A stretch of DNA of 64,000 nucleotides from Acinetobacter sp. Marseille-Q1618 (GCF_902809855.1 NZ_CADDWJ010000001.1:1426001-1490000), one strand, 5' to 3'. Counted from the first letter of the stretch, positions 36,639 through 46,368 are shown. Notes: generated by a model not told the origin, from the sequence alone. Program-made: numbers and translations.

Positions 36639-37574
36639 ATGACTGATGCATTGACGTTAAGAGATTTATCTAAAACTTATCGAAACGGCTTTCAAGCACT
36701 CAAAGGAATTAATTTAACTGTGCCTGAAGGTGAGTTTTATGCACTTTTAGGACCAAATGGTGCAGGAAAATCAACCACGATCAGTATCATCAGCTCTCTT
36801 ACACGTAAAACTTCAGGTACGGTTGAAATTTTTGGGCATGATTTAGATACGCATCCCTCAAAAGCCAAACAATGTCTAGGTGTCGTTCCACAAGAATTTA
36901 ACTTTGGGCATTTTGAAAAAACCTTTGATATTTTGGTTACGCAAGCAGGTTATTACGGTATTCCTAAAAAATTGGCACAACAACGAGCTGAGGAATATTT
37001 AGAAAAATTAGGACTTTGGGATAAACGTGCTGTACAAGCGCGTATGCTTTCGGGTGGTATGAAACGCCGTTTAATGATTGCACGTGCCATGATGCATGAG
37101 CCTAAGTTACTAATTTTAGATGAACCTACTGCGGGGGTAGATATTGAGTTACGCCGTTCAATGTGGGACTTTCTCACAGAAATGAACAATAAAGGCACAG
37201 CCATTATTTTAACAACGCATTACTTAGAAGAAGCAGAAATGTTGTGCCGTCAAATTGCCATCATTGACCGTGGGGTTATCAAAGAAGATACCTCGATGAA
37301 GGCATTTTTGAATCAGCTCAATGAAGAATCTTTTATTTTTGACTTAGAACATGCCATTGAACCTATCAATATTGAAATTATTGGGGTGAAATTTAACTTG
37401 ATTGATCCTGTGACTTTAGAAGTTACTATGGATAAAGCGCATTCTCTGAATGATTTATTCCAACTTTTACAATCACAAGGTATTCGAGTACGCAGTATGC
37501 GTAACAAATCCAACCGTTTAGAAGAACTTTTTGTGAAAATGGTGGAAAAAAATCTTGAAGGAGCTGCGCAATGA
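36639..37574 (+). CDS. ABC-2 type transporter ATP-binding protein (YadG-like)
   Basis: A 311-aa ATPase with Walker A GPNGAGKST (38-46), signature LSGGMKRR, Walker B LLILDEPTAGVD and the switch His in ILTTHYLEEAE. A C-terminal ~80-residue extension is typical of drug/polysaccharide-type exporters. It overlaps the permease gene by four bases (ATGA), so the two form one exporter. The substrate is unknown. Confidence 0.92.
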   Translation: MTDALTLRDLSKTYRNGFQALKGINLTVPEGEFYALLGPNGAGKSTTISIISSLTRKTSGTVEIFGHDLDTHPSKAKQCLGVVPQEFNFGHFEKTFDILVTQAGYYGIPKKLAQQRAEEYLEKLGLWDKRAVQARMLSGGMKRRLMIARAMMHEPKLLILDEPTAGVDIELRRSMWDFLTEMNNKGTAIILTTHYLEEAEMLCRQIAIIDRGVIKEDTSMKAFLNQLNEESFIFDLEHAIEPINIEIIGVKFNLIDPVTLEVTMDKAHSLNDLFQLLQSQGIRVRSMRNKSNRLEELFVKMVEKNLEGAAQ

Positions 37575-38344
37575 ATTTTAATGAACTCAAAATTGCGCTA
37601 TTTACGCTCGTTCATAAAGAAATCCGTCGTTTTATGCGAATTTGGCCGCAAACCCTGCTACCGCCAGCGATTACCATGAGTCTGTACTTTGTCATTTTCG
37701 GGAATTTAGTCGGCTCTCGTATCGGGCAAATGGGCGGTTTTAGCTATATGCAATTCATCGTGCCTGGTCTGGTGATGATGGCAGTCATTACTAATAGTTA
37801 TGCCAACGTATCTTCTAGTTTTTTCAGTGCGAAATTTCAAAAAAGCATTGAAGAATTGATTATGAGTCCAGTTCCTCTACATTTGGTACTGTTAGGTTAT
37901 GTGATTGGTGGTGTTTGCCGAGGTATTTTGGTCGGTACTATCGTGACCATCATGAGTCTATTTTTCACTGACTTAGCGATTCATAATATTTTTGTCACGA
38001 TTTATACCGTGATTATTACCTCACTCCTGTTTTCTTTGGGAGGATTTATTAATGCGGTTTATGCTAAATCTTTTGATGATATTTCGATTATTCCGACCTT
38101 TGTTTTAACACCACTGACCTATTTAGGTGGTGTATTCTACTCGATTAGTGCTTTAAGCCCATTTTGGCAAAATCTCTCTTTAGTTAACCCGATTGTCTAT
38201 ATGGTAAATGCGTTCCGTTACGGCATCTTAGGTCATAGTGATGTCAATGTATCTTTATCATTAATCATTGTGACATTATTCTGTGTTGTACTGTACGGTG
38301 TCGCTTACTATTTACTTTCTCGTGGTTCAGGAATGCGTGAATAA
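37571..38344 (+). CDS. ABC-2 type transporter permease (YadH-like)
   Basis: A 257-aa inner-membrane protein with six predicted helices and the ABC-2 signature region FVLTPLTYLGGVFYSISAL followed by NPIVYMVNAFRYG. It is translationally coupled to the ATPase upstream and overlaps queF by one base downstream (TAATG), making a three-gene operon. Confidence 0.92.
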   Translation: MNFNELKIALFTLVHKEIRRFMRIWPQTLLPPAITMSLYFVIFGNLVGSRIGQMGGFSYMQFIVPGLVMMAVITNSYANVSSSFFSAKFQKSIEELIMSPVPLHLVLLGYVIGGVCRGILVGTIVTIMSLFFTDLAIHNIFVTIYTVIITSLLFSLGGFINAVYAKSFDDISIIPTFVLTPLTYLGGVFYSISALSPFWQNLSLVNPIVYMVNAFRYGILGHSDVNVSLSLIIVTLFCVVLYGVAYYLLSRGSGMRE

Positions 38345-39168
38345 TGACTGTTGAACAATCTCTTTTGGGTAAAGAAACCAATTATCCAACCCATTATCAG
38401 CCTGATATTTTATTCCCGATTTCACGTGTTCAAGCACGTGAAAACTACAAACATGTAGAGGGAATCTATCAAGGCAAAGATTGGTGGCATATTTTTGAAA
38501 TTTCTTGGTTAAATGATCACGGCATTCCACAAGTTGCAATTGGTCGTATGACATTGCCTGCATCTTCTGAGTTTTTAATCGAATCAAAATCTTTAAAGTT
38601 ATATTTTAATAGTCTGAACTTTACTCAATTTGCATCGAAACAAGCATTTATTGATACCGTAGAAAAAGATTTATCTGATGCAGCACAAGCGCCTGTCAGT
38701 TTAAGCTTATTTCAAGTTGATGAGTTAGAGATTGCCAAGCCACAAGGGATTTGCATTGATGATCAACAACCTGACTGTTTAGTCAATCATCCTGATGCAT
38801 CGTTATTAGCTTTTGATCCTGAACATGAAAATTCTGATAAAAGTGTTGAAATTCAATTGTATTCACACCTTTTAAGAAGTAATTGCCCTGTCACTGGTCA
38901 ACCTGATTGGGGCACTGTTTTTATTCGCTATCAAGGTAAAAAGCCTTGTTATCGCAGTATTTTAGCTTATATTATCTCCTACCGTCAGCATAATGGTTTC
39001 CATGAACAATGCGTGGAGCAAATCTTTGCCGATCTTTGGCAAAATTTACAACCTGAAAAACTGATGGTTTATGCAACATATACACGTCGTGGTGGTTTAG
39101 ATATTAACCCTTGTCGTGTATCGGATGAATCATGGATGCCAAGCCCGATTCGATTGGCGAGACAATAA
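38344..39168 (+). CDS. queF: 7-cyano-7-deazaguanine reductase (NADPH)
   Basis: A 274-aa enzyme that reduces preQ0 to preQ1 in queuosine biosynthesis. Type II bimodular QueF: the NADPH/substrate motif E-S-K-S-L-K-L-Y at 80-87 is in the N-terminal half, and the thioimide-forming Cys181 (SNCPVTGQPDWGT), with Asp188, is in the C-terminal half. Length agrees with E. coli QueF (282 aa). It overlaps the ABC permease stop, an arrangement that need not imply functional linkage. Confidence 0.95.
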   Translation: MTVEQSLLGKETNYPTHYQPDILFPISRVQARENYKHVEGIYQGKDWWHIFEISWLNDHGIPQVAIGRMTLPASSEFLIESKSLKLYFNSLNFTQFASKQAFIDTVEKDLSDAAQAPVSLSLFQVDELEIAKPQGICIDDQQPDCLVNHPDASLLAFDPEHENSDKSVEIQLYSHLLRSNCPVTGQPDWGTVFIRYQGKKPCYRSILAYIISYRQHNGFHEQCVEQIFADLWQNLQPEKLMVYATYTRRGGLDINPCRVSDESWMPSPIRLARQ

Positions 39169-39190
39169 AATAAAACATTGAGGTTTTAAC

Positions 39191-39841
39191 ATGTCCTTTT
39201 TTGGTTTTGTACCTACTGATGAACTTTTAAAAAACATTCAGACAGGTATTGAGAAAAAAAATTCTAATGAACCACTGTACCCTTTACGTGATCAAACTGC
39301 GCTATTAATCAATGATGAGATTATAGATGCGTTGTTGGTAAAACTTGTTCAACACTTCCCTGCAAGTGATAAGCGAGATACAGCTGAGAAATTAGCAGGT
39401 TATGTAAAATCGACTGTTTCTGTGCTCTTGAAGCAACTTTTAAGTAAAGCAGACAATAATGTCGTGCGTCAGTCTGTTGAGTTTTCAGAGCGTAGTTTGT
39501 TTAAAGACCCAACAGGTACTAGCCGAGTAGGCACAGCACTTGATGCAAGTCTTGTGACCAACTTAAAGCATTATTTTGCGGAAATTAAAGCAGGCAATAA
39601 AATCGATAAAGAAGCATTGGCAGAACTCTATAAACAGTTTGCTGATGCAACCATTCGTCACTTTATGATTGAGTTTAATAAAACCTTAGACTTAGGCATG
39701 ATTAAGCGTAAAGCATCTGATATTGGTGCTGCCGCAGTCACCAAAGCAGTACATATTGCGATTAACAAGCTTATTCCAAATTTAAGCCGTGACGAACTCA
39801 AAGCTGTTGCTGAATATCACGATACTTTATTCTTCAAGTAA
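39191..39841 (+). CDS. Hypothetical protein, 216 aa
   Basis: I recognise no domain. It is a soluble, mainly helical protein starting MSFFGFVPTDELLKNIQTGI, with Lys/Glu-rich amphipathic helices and a repeated short hydrophobic rhythm (ALLVKLVQHF, SVLLKQLLSK). GAGG lies upstream. It is 22 bases after queF and so probably part of the same transcript, which ends at a terminator 46 bases downstream. Confidence 0.7.
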   Translation: MSFFGFVPTDELLKNIQTGIEKKNSNEPLYPLRDQTALLINDEIIDALLVKLVQHFPASDKRDTAEKLAGYVKSTVSVLLKQLLSKADNNVVRQSVEFSERSLFKDPTGTSRVGTALDASLVTNLKHYFAEIKAGNKIDKEALAELYKQFADATIRHFMIEFNKTLDLGMIKRKASDIGAAAVTKAVHIAINKLIPNLSRDELKAVAEYHDTLFFK

Positions 39842-39887
39842 GTTCGATGCTTGCTAAGCTAAGTTGTTTTAAGATAAATTATTGTTC

Positions 39888-39917
39888 AAAATGCTCTTTT
39901 ATCTAAGGGCATTTTTT
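39888..39917 (+). terminator. Terminator of the ABC-queF operon
   Basis: 11-bp stem AAAATGCTCTT / AAGGGCATTTT (one G-T pair), loop TTATCT, then Ts. Confidence 0.88.
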
Positions 39918-40064
39918 ATGCTCTAAATTTTTAGGTTCACTCAATAAATCAAAAAATATTCACTATAGCCAATGTTTTACATCACAATCATGGCATATTA
40001 AAAATAATAGGATGGATGTAAACACATTTACAGCTCAAAAAATTAGAATGATATAGGTGAACAA

Positions 40065-40913
40065 ATGTTAAAAAATCTCTCTAATCAATCCAAAAATTTT
40101 CAACAACGCCTACAATCTGCTATCCATATCCGTAAAACCCGATTTAATGCAGCATCGGTACAGCGTCACTATACAGATGCTACGTTGATCTCGCATTTCC
40201 TTACTTCTTTATCCGTTACATTTCCTCAAGGTGAACGTTTCTTTGTGGAAACAGTGCGCAATGTCCGAGAACAAATTAAAGATCCGCAGCTTCAAGCAGA
40301 TATTGCAGGTTTTATCGGGCAAGAAGCACATCATGCGCAAGCACATGAACAATTTAACCATGCTGTTCAGTCAGCACAGTACAATCTAAAAAAATATGAT
40401 GCTGCTTTTGAAAAAGAAATGTTGCGTTTAAGAACCTTGACCCAACGTCGTCAACTTGCCGCGACAGTTGCTTTAGAGCACTTTACAGCACTTATGGCAG
40501 GTTATATGTTGAAGTATCCTGAATTTATGTTTAAAGGTTTATCTGCAAACATGAAACAACTTTGGCTTTGGCATGCTGTAGAAGAAATTGAACATAAACA
40601 TGTCGCTTTTGATGTGTATCAAAAGATTTTTAATAATTTAGCACAACGTCGTAGAAGCATGCGCACCATCACTGTAGGCTTTATAAGCAGCACAACACTG
40701 ATGACTGCCGATTTACTCTGGCAAGATCGTAAAATAAGTTTATATCAACCTAAACAATTACTTAAAAATATTAAAGCTTTGTATGGTTTAGGCTTAATGA
40801 TGGTGCGTTTATTTCCAGAATATATCGCATTTTATGATGAAGATTTTCATCCGAAACAACTTGATCAGCAAGATTTACTTGATATGGGACGTCAGTTACT
40901 TAATCCGAATTGA
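40065..40913 (+). CDS. PF10118-type metal-dependent hydrolase, second copy
   Basis: A 282-aa paralogue of the protein at 16138-17025. It shares GERFF, GFIGQEAHHAQAHEQFN, ALEHFTALMAG and VEEIEHKHVAFDVY, the same Glu/His ligand scheme of a ferritin-like di-metal site. The N-terminus is basic (Arg/Lys/Gln-rich) and shorter. Its reaction is unknown. The two copies are far apart, so they are not a recent tandem duplication. A Mg/Fe-dependent lipid-modifying role has been suggested for the family, without proof that I know of. Confidence 0.83.
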   Translation: MLKNLSNQSKNFQQRLQSAIHIRKTRFNAASVQRHYTDATLISHFLTSLSVTFPQGERFFVETVRNVREQIKDPQLQADIAGFIGQEAHHAQAHEQFNHAVQSAQYNLKKYDAAFEKEMLRLRTLTQRRQLAATVALEHFTALMAGYMLKYPEFMFKGLSANMKQLWLWHAVEEIEHKHVAFDVYQKIFNNLAQRRRSMRTITVGFISSTTLMTADLLWQDRKISLYQPKQLLKNIKALYGLGLMMVRLFPEYIAFYDEDFHPKQLDQQDLLDMGRQLLNPN

Positions 40914-41015
40914 TACTTCATTTTCTACAACTGATTCAACAAAATACTTTTTGAAATATCGATATTTTAATTGAAAATTCATGTTCCTGATCGGCTAATC
41001 TCTCATTTTTATCTA

Positions 41016-41046
41016 GTTGACTTCTATGCTCGCATAAGAAGTCAAC
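41016..41046. repeat. 14-bp hairpin with one bulge, 103 bases after the PF10118 gene
   Basis: GTTGACTTCT-ATGC and GCAT-A-AGAAGTCAAC pair completely apart from one bulged A. The loop is TC. There is no T tract on either side, so it is unlikely to be an ordinary terminator. Confidence 0.5.
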
Positions 41047-41564
41047 ACTGGCTATTATTAAAAAACGACTATAACTACCTTCCCCACCCTACTTTCACTC
41101 TACACTAACGCTATAAATGTAATTTCATCTGATGACTACAAACCCTTGCTTAAATTTTGCAAATGCAAACAGTTTATGAATTTTCAACATTACATTTTTA
41201 ATGCATAGCATATACAGAGAATTTTGTATCAATTGTTCGGTTTTTGAATGCTAACATTAGATTGCAAAATTATTCAGTTAAATAAATCCATTTTTCATTT
41301 ATTTTTCATCATTTTAGGTTTTAAATAGTAGCCTATCCATAATTGCTCAAATGTGAGAGTCGATACATTAGCTTTGTCATATTTTGTTTATGTATTTGTA
41401 AAATTGAGCGAAGGCAATGCTATTTTAATAAAAGTTATTCAGTGATGTACTTTTTTGCATGCTGCTACCAGCCTAAGCATTACATTACACACAAGTTTTG
41501 GTATGGTTATGTCCATTCGTATTCCCCACTTATATACCCATAGAAAATTAGGAAATTATATTTC
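41047..41564. other. Intergenic region upstream of mltB
   Basis: 518 AT-rich bases. The only open frame (41343-41543) starts with TTG, is rich in Cys and Tyr, lacks a ribosome-binding site and is not believable. The mltB promoter must be here but is not clear. Confidence 0.35.
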
Positions 41565-42566
41565 ATGTTAAATTTTGGGCTTTTTCAGAAAGTAAGAAAC
41601 ATCAGCTTCTGTGCGGCTGCCTTATCCATTACCAGTTTTTGTCAGGCGAATGATTTTGCCAATGATCCCAACTATAACAATTTTAAATTAAAAACAATGC
41701 AAACTTATGGCTTAAGCAGTGAACAAGTTGATTGGGCAATGAATGGTTCACGAAATTTACCAAATATTATCAATATCATGAATAGACCGGGGGAAAGTAA
41801 ACCTTGGTATCAATACAAAACTAATTTTTTAGCAGAAGGTACAATTCAACGTGGTGTTCGTTTTAAAAATCAGTATGCAGATACCCTAAATCGTGCTGAA
41901 CAACAATATGGCGTTCCTCAAGCGATTATTCTGGGTATTTTAGGTGTGGAAACAGGTTATGGTGCAAATAAAGGCTCGTTTATCACACGTGATGCACTTG
42001 CAACCTTAGGTTTTGGTTATGAGCGTCGTGCCCAATATTTCCAAGATGAACTTTCTGCCTTAATTGCTTGGTCATATAAAGATGGTGTACCGACCAATTC
42101 GATTGTAGGTTCTTATGCAGGTGCAGTTGGTTACCCACAATTTATGCCAAGTAATATCCCTCTTTATGGCGTGGATTATGATGGCAATGGTCATGTTGAT
42201 CTGCGTAACTCAGCTGTCGATGCGATTGGCTCTATTGCAAATTATTTGGCACAAAAAGGTTGGCAGCGAAACCAACCGATTGCATTCCCAGCACGCTATA
42301 CAGGAAATAATCCAGATGCCATCATTGCCAAAGATTTAACTCAGCCCACACCTTATGGTGCACTGAAAAACCAAGGCATCACCCCGATGAATCCCATCGT
42401 GAAAATTGACGATTTGGATATGGTGAATGTGATTCAATTACAGGAAAGTTATGGACCTGCATATTATATTACTTACCCTAATTTTCAGGTGATTACCACG
42501 TATAACAAGAGCCGTATGTATGCTACTGCGCTCTGGTTATTAGGTACTGAAATAGTAAGTCGCTAA
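41565..42566 (+). CDS. mltB: Lytic murein transglycosylase B
   Basis: A 333-aa periplasmic enzyme that cleaves the MurNAc-GlcNAc bond of peptidoglycan, leaving 1,6-anhydro ends. The signal peptide is about residues 1-28 (ending SITSFCQA); it is not a clear lipobox, so it may be the soluble form. The catalytic Glu is in ILGVETGYGANKG. The GSYAGAVGYPQFMPSNI and DGNGHVDLRNSAVDAIGSIA segments are typical of the SLT_2/MltB family. Confidence 0.93.
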   Translation: MLNFGLFQKVRNISFCAAALSITSFCQANDFANDPNYNNFKLKTMQTYGLSSEQVDWAMNGSRNLPNIINIMNRPGESKPWYQYKTNFLAEGTIQRGVRFKNQYADTLNRAEQQYGVPQAIILGILGVETGYGANKGSFITRDALATLGFGYERRAQYFQDELSALIAWSYKDGVPTNSIVGSYAGAVGYPQFMPSNIPLYGVDYDGNGHVDLRNSAVDAIGSIANYLAQKGWQRNQPIAFPARYTGNNPDAIIAKDLTQPTPYGALKNQGITPMNPIVKIDDLDMVNVIQLQESYGPAYYITYPNFQVITTYNKSRMYATALWLLGTEIVSR

Positions 42567-42849
42567 GACTTACTTTTCTTTCAGACCCAATAAGTCAAGA
42601 ATTATTTTAAGTAAATTGACTACTATTTAAACTTTTTAAATATTTTGTTACAATTATGGTTATTTTTTATGCTTATTTCGTAAGTTTTTGTCCTTTTTGT
42701 AACTGATCATCAAATATTAGTAGACACATTCGTTACTGCATGAATATTATCCCCTACCGTTAAATGTGGTTGCAAAAGTAAATTTACAGACTTCAGTGCT
42801 TATTTTTTGTGTTTAAAAAATAGTTTTTGAAGTTCCCAGGAGTTAAACA

Positions 42850-43461
42850 ATGCATGCTTCACTGAAATATATGATCGCCCTGACCATGGGTTTAGGTATG
42901 ACGCAAGTCAACTCAGAAATGGTTCAGTCATCATATTTAAACAACGATTCAGATAGTTCTAGCCTTGCTTCACGTGTGGTGAATAAAGATTCAACTAATT
43001 TTAATTCACACTTTTCAAACTTAAACAGTTTGTCAATTACTGAACGTTCTGGCGATAAAATCCGTCGTGATACACTCGCTGCAAAAGTTCAAGTGCAAGA
43101 AGATGAGCCTTCAGTCATTGATAAATTAAATGCTGTTGCATCAAATACTGTTCGTAAATTCTCACAAACAGGTGTTGCATCTTGGTATGGTCGTCAATTC
43201 CACGGGCGTAAAACTGCAAGTGGTGACACTTTTGATATGAACCAATTAACCGCAGCACACCGTAGCTTGCCTTTAAACTGTTACATTCGTGTGACCAATA
43301 AAGACAACGGCAAAAGTGTTGTGGTTAAAGTAAATGACCGTGGTCCTTTCCATGGTAACCGTGTACTAGATTTATCTTATGGTGCAGCTAAACGTTTAGG
43401 TATCACTAATTCTGGTACAGGCCGTGTTAGTATCGAACGTGTGGATGGTCCAAACTCTTAA
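42850..43461 (+). CDS. rlpA: RlpA-like septal ring lytic transglycosylase
   Basis: A 203-aa exported protein. An N-terminal signal segment (residues 1-22) and a Ser/Asn-rich linker precede the double-psi beta-barrel domain (~112-200), with GVASWYGRQFHGRKTASG, the AAHRSLPL loop and the catalytic-type KVNDRGPFHGNRVLDLSY. There is no C-terminal SPOR domain, so it may not be targeted to denuded glycan like the longer RlpA. AGGAG precedes the ATG. Confidence 0.9.
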   Translation: MHASLKYMIALTMGLGMTQVNSEMVQSSYLNNDSDSSSLASRVVNKDSTNFNSHFSNLNSLSITERSGDKIRRDTLAAKVQVQEDEPSVIDKLNAVASNTVRKFSQTGVASWYGRQFHGRKTASGDTFDMNQLTAAHRSLPLNCYIRVTNKDNGKSVVVKVNDRGPFHGNRVLDLSYGAAKRLGITNSGTGRVSIERVDGPNS

Positions 43462-43483
43462 GTTTACCCTTCCCATTTAACGG

Positions 43484-43510
43484 AAAAAGCCACATTTTTG
43501 TGGCTTTTTT
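43484..43510 (+). terminator. rlpA terminator
   Basis: AAAAAGCCACA / TGTGGCTTTTT stem with TTTT loop. Confidence 0.93.
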
Positions 43511-43807
43511 AATTAAATGGATTTTGCGCTCCATTTCTTATCTTGCGCATCTGATTTACTTCAATAAAATCTTCACTTCATAAAACCAGCTCTTTTACTC
43601 ATGTTTTAATCGCATAACCTCTCATGAGTTTATTGAGTTTGATCATGATTATTTGTGTTTTTAAGCTGTTAAATCCAATTATAAGAATACATTGACTTAA
43701 AATACTTAAAACTTTGTAGATTCGCCTTTGACCATTGTCAGTTTCTCGTTTATATTTTCTAAAGTGGCTAAAAATAAATGAAATAAATCTGGCGCATGGA
43801 GTTAAAT
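43511..43807. other. Intergenic region before the Mpo1-like gene
   Basis: About 300 AT-rich bases without gene, repeat or recognisable operator. Confidence 0.4.
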
Positions 43808-44254
43808 ATGAAATCTATAACCGAGTGGTTCGATGAGTATAGCGAAAGCCATCAAAACAAAACCAATAAAATGATTCATTGGGTTTGTGTACCTACTATT
43901 TTATTTTCAATTATTGGAATTCTGGCACATTTTAGTGCCCTGTTAACAGCTTTAATTATTGTTTTAACCTTAGTTTTTTATGCGCGTCTTGATCTGGTTT
44001 TAGCGGTAGCTATGGTTGCACTAGTTGCTGTGATGGCGTGGGTAATTTATCTGCTTCCTGTTGGGGTAGGATTCTATATTGGGGTGTTTATTTTAGCTTG
44101 GATTGGTCAGTTTTATGGGCATAAAGTCGAGGGTAAAAAACCTTCTTTCTTCAAAGACCTCCAATTCCTTCTGATTGGCCCTGTATGGTGTATGGATGCT
44201 TATCTAACTAAAGTACTACCTAAATGGAAAACACGCCAAAAACTGGCTTTTTAA
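43808..44254 (+). CDS. Mpo1/YGL010w-like membrane protein (DUF962)
   Basis: A 148-aa protein with four predicted membrane helices. It matches the Mpo1-like family: ITEWFDEYSESHQNKTNKMIHWVCVP at the N-terminus (shown here only in part, with the H-Q-N and H-W motifs) and the C-terminal YGHKVEGKKPSFFKDLQFLL followed by GPVWCMD. The yeast member is an Fe-dependent dioxygenase of 2-hydroxy fatty acids, using conserved His. GGAG lies seven bases before 43808, so I prefer that ATG to the one at 43796. Confidence 0.82.
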   Translation: MKSITEWFDEYSESHQNKTNKMIHWVCVPTILFSIIGILAHFSALLTALIIVLTLVFYARLDLVLAVAMVALVAVMAWVIYLLPVGVGFYIGVFILAWIGQFYGHKVEGKKPSFFKDLQFLLIGPVWCMDAYLTKVLPKWKTRQKLAF

Positions 44255-44265
44255 CGCAAATGAGC

Positions 44266-44303
44266 ATGGGTTAAATTTTATGATGGAATTTAACCCATTT
44301 TTT
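44266..44303 (+). terminator. Terminator after the Mpo1-like gene
   Basis: Perfect 12-bp stem ATGGGTTAAATT / AATTTAACCCAT, loop of nine, then six Ts reaching the azlD stop on the other strand. Confidence 0.9.
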
Positions 44304-44617
44304 CAATTCAAAAAGTAATATAAAACATAAAAACAAACTAAACTCAGCGCTAAATTAATTAGTATTTTTTTAGAAATTAAAGCCAATATGACGCATATCA
44401 TTGCTGCTAAAAAATAAGCATCCAAAGGTAAATTTCTCAGCGTATTTCCATTAAAAAATACTATTGGGGCACAAATCGCAGTCAATAAACATGGCGCAGA
44501 ATACTGCAACATATGCCCAATCAGCCTAGGTAATTTAAAATCAACTTTTGGTTCTAAGAAAAAATAGCGATTTATAAAAACAATCAATGCCAAACTGAGT
44601 AATAATGTCCAAGTCAT
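44303..44617 (-). CDS. AzlD-family branched-chain amino acid exporter, small subunit
   Basis: A 104-aa membrane protein with three to four helices (RYFFLEPKVDFKLPRLIGHM at the first loop). It is the small partner of AzlC, and the pair exports branched-chain amino acids or analogues. Its start overlaps the azlC stop by four bases (ATGA), so it is translationally coupled. Confidence 0.88.
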   Translation of the reverse strand: MTWTLLLSLALIVFINRYFFLEPKVDFKLPRLIGHMLQYSAPCLLTAICAPIVFFNGNTLRNLPLDAYFLAAMICVILALISKKILINLALSLVCFYVLYYFLN

Positions 44618-45360
44618 GACTGGTTTTCCTTTGCTTGTGGGGGGTGTCGCTTTGCTACGGTCATCGCTGCAAACATACCTAAAATTCCAGACAGCACCAA
44701 TCCACCTTCAAATTGTAAGTATTTAAAAATACATGCAAAAATCAATGTCACCAGCACACCAACTAGGGTTGCCAAGTTTTTAATCATCGGTACAATAATT
44801 AAAATAAACACTGCTACTATAGAAAAATCGAGATGTAAGTCATCTAAACTTGGAATAGATTTTGCGAGTAAAATCCCCAATAAACTAAACAAGCACCAAA
44901 ATAAATAAAAACACAAGCCTGCACCGAATAAATAGGCAAAGGTTCGCTGTTTATTTTCACCGATACCTACTGCAAACAATTCATCTGTTAATAAAAAGCC
45001 AATCATCAAACGTTGATGAATAGGTAACTTCACAATGTCTTGCCGAAAATTTAAGGCATAAATAAGATGCTGACTGGTTAAGCAAAAAATCGTAATCAAA
45101 ATTGTAAATACAGAGGCATTTGACATGACCAAACCCAAACTGACCAACTGTGCAGCACCTGCAAAAAATACGGCTGACATTGCAAATGCTTGAGCAAAAT
45201 TCAGCCCTGCATTGATCGCCATAGAGCCTGCAAGAATTCCCCAAGGCAGCACCGCAATCGACAAAGGTAAAATATCCACAACACCCTTTAAAAATGCTGT
45301 CCTATGTTCTAGGTGTGGAGAGTTTGCTCTCTTTATCATATTTTTAGATGAATGACGCAT
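44614..45360 (-). CDS. AzlC-family branched-chain amino acid exporter, large subunit
   Basis: A 248-aa membrane protein with about seven helices. AzlC family features include LPLSIAVLPWGILAGSMA, AMSAVFFAGAAQLVSLGL and FLLTDELFAVG. The ATG at 45360, with GGAT upstream, is preferred over an in-frame TTG at 45372. It lies downstream of an AraC-type regulator on the same strand, which probably controls it. Confidence 0.9.
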   Translation of the reverse strand: MRHSSKNMIKRANSPHLEHRTAFLKGVVDILPLSIAVLPWGILAGSMAINAGLNFAQAFAMSAVFFAGAAQLVSLGLVMSNASVFTILITIFCLTSQHLIYALNFRQDIVKLPIHQRLMIGFLLTDELFAVGIGENKQRTFAYLFGAGLCFYLFWCLFSLLGILLAKSIPSLDDLHLDFSIVAVFILIIVPMIKNLATLVGVLVTLIFACIFKYLQFEGGLVLSGILGMFAAMTVAKRHPPQAKENQS

Positions 45361-45438
45361 ATTAATATCCAAACTAAAGGATATACACAGTATCTAAAGA
45401 ATCACTGTTTCATGCTTGGATAAAATTGCGCTATGCAC

Positions 45439-46254
45439 TTACAAAGTATTTAAATATTGTGAAGGTGTCACACCCATCGCTTTTTTAAAATGACGATTAA
45501 AATGACTTTGATCTGAAAATCCACAAAGCTGTGCTGTATTGGCAATTGTCATTCCTTGTTTTAATAATTGTCGAGATTTTTGCAAGCGTGCTTGCACCAA
45601 CCAACTATGCGGAGGTAAGCCTGTATATTTTTTAAATTCTCTTAAAAAATGCCAAGGGCTGATGCCAACATAACCTGCCAAATCTGTTAAGGAATAATCT
45701 TGTTCTGGAAAACTATTCAATAAATCTTTGATCATTTCTATTTTTTGTTGTGCTTCAGGTAATTGAGCTGGTGTTAATTTCGCTCGACCATATCGACTAA
45801 TCAAACGAGCCAAAGTCGATAGATACATACTTTCTTTAAGCAAAGCATTATATTTTTGTTCTAATAAATCAAAGAGTAATGATAATTGTTGTGCCAGCCC
45901 AATATCATGCACAACAGCATTTGGAAACCACGGCACACTATTTTTTACTGTGAAGAAATCCTGTCCTGCATCCAATAACATTTCGGGTGTTGGATAAATT
46001 GCACGATATTTCCATCCAGATTCTACTGCAGATGACCCAGTATGAATCTCATCTGCATTGACTAAAATAATATCGCCCTTCGGTGCAATATGTAGTTGCC
46101 CTGTCCGATAAAAACTTTGCGCACCTTCTTCAATGACACCAATGCAGTAACCTTCATGCACGTGTTTTGAAAATTGTTTCTGATGATATTGTGCTTTTAG
46201 TAATTCTAAGCCCCCTAATTCTTTTAGGTGAATATAGCTCGCTTTCTCCTGCAT
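45439..46254 (-). CDS. AraC-family transcriptional regulator
   Basis: A 271-aa regulator. An N-terminal cupin-like ligand domain (about 15-150, with HVHEGYCIGVIEEGAQ and ILVNADEIHTGSS) is followed by two helix-turn-helix motifs (about 170-270), with SLTDLAGYVGISPWHFLREF and NTAQLCGFSDQSHFNRHFKK. It lies 78 bases upstream of azlC in the same direction, the common arrangement for amino-acid-responsive control of AzlCD exporters. Confidence 0.9.
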   Translation of the reverse strand: MQEKASYIHLKELGGLELLKAQYHQKQFSKHVHEGYCIGVIEEGAQSFYRTGQLHIAPKGDIILVNADEIHTGSSAVESGWKYRAIYPTPEMLLDAGQDFFTVKNSVPWFPNAVVHDIGLAQQLSLLFDLLEQKYNALLKESMYLSTLARLISRYGRAKLTPAQLPEAQQKIEMIKDLLNSFPEQDYSLTDLAGYVGISPWHFLREFKKYTGLPPHSWLVQARLQKSRQLLKQGMTIANTAQLCGFSDQSHFNRHFKKAMGVTPSQYLNTL

Positions 46255-46368
46255 TTTTTCTATTCAAAGTGCTAAAGTCTTTTAAACATAACATGCGTAT
46301 TCAAAATGTATAGAACAAAATTGCTATGTGAATTAAAAAATTTTGCAGCTATGCGATTCAAAATTGCC

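Noticed and set aside
41343..41543. 66-aa open frame upstream of mltB
   Set aside because: Begins with TTG without a ribosome-binding site and has a Cys/Tyr-rich random composition.
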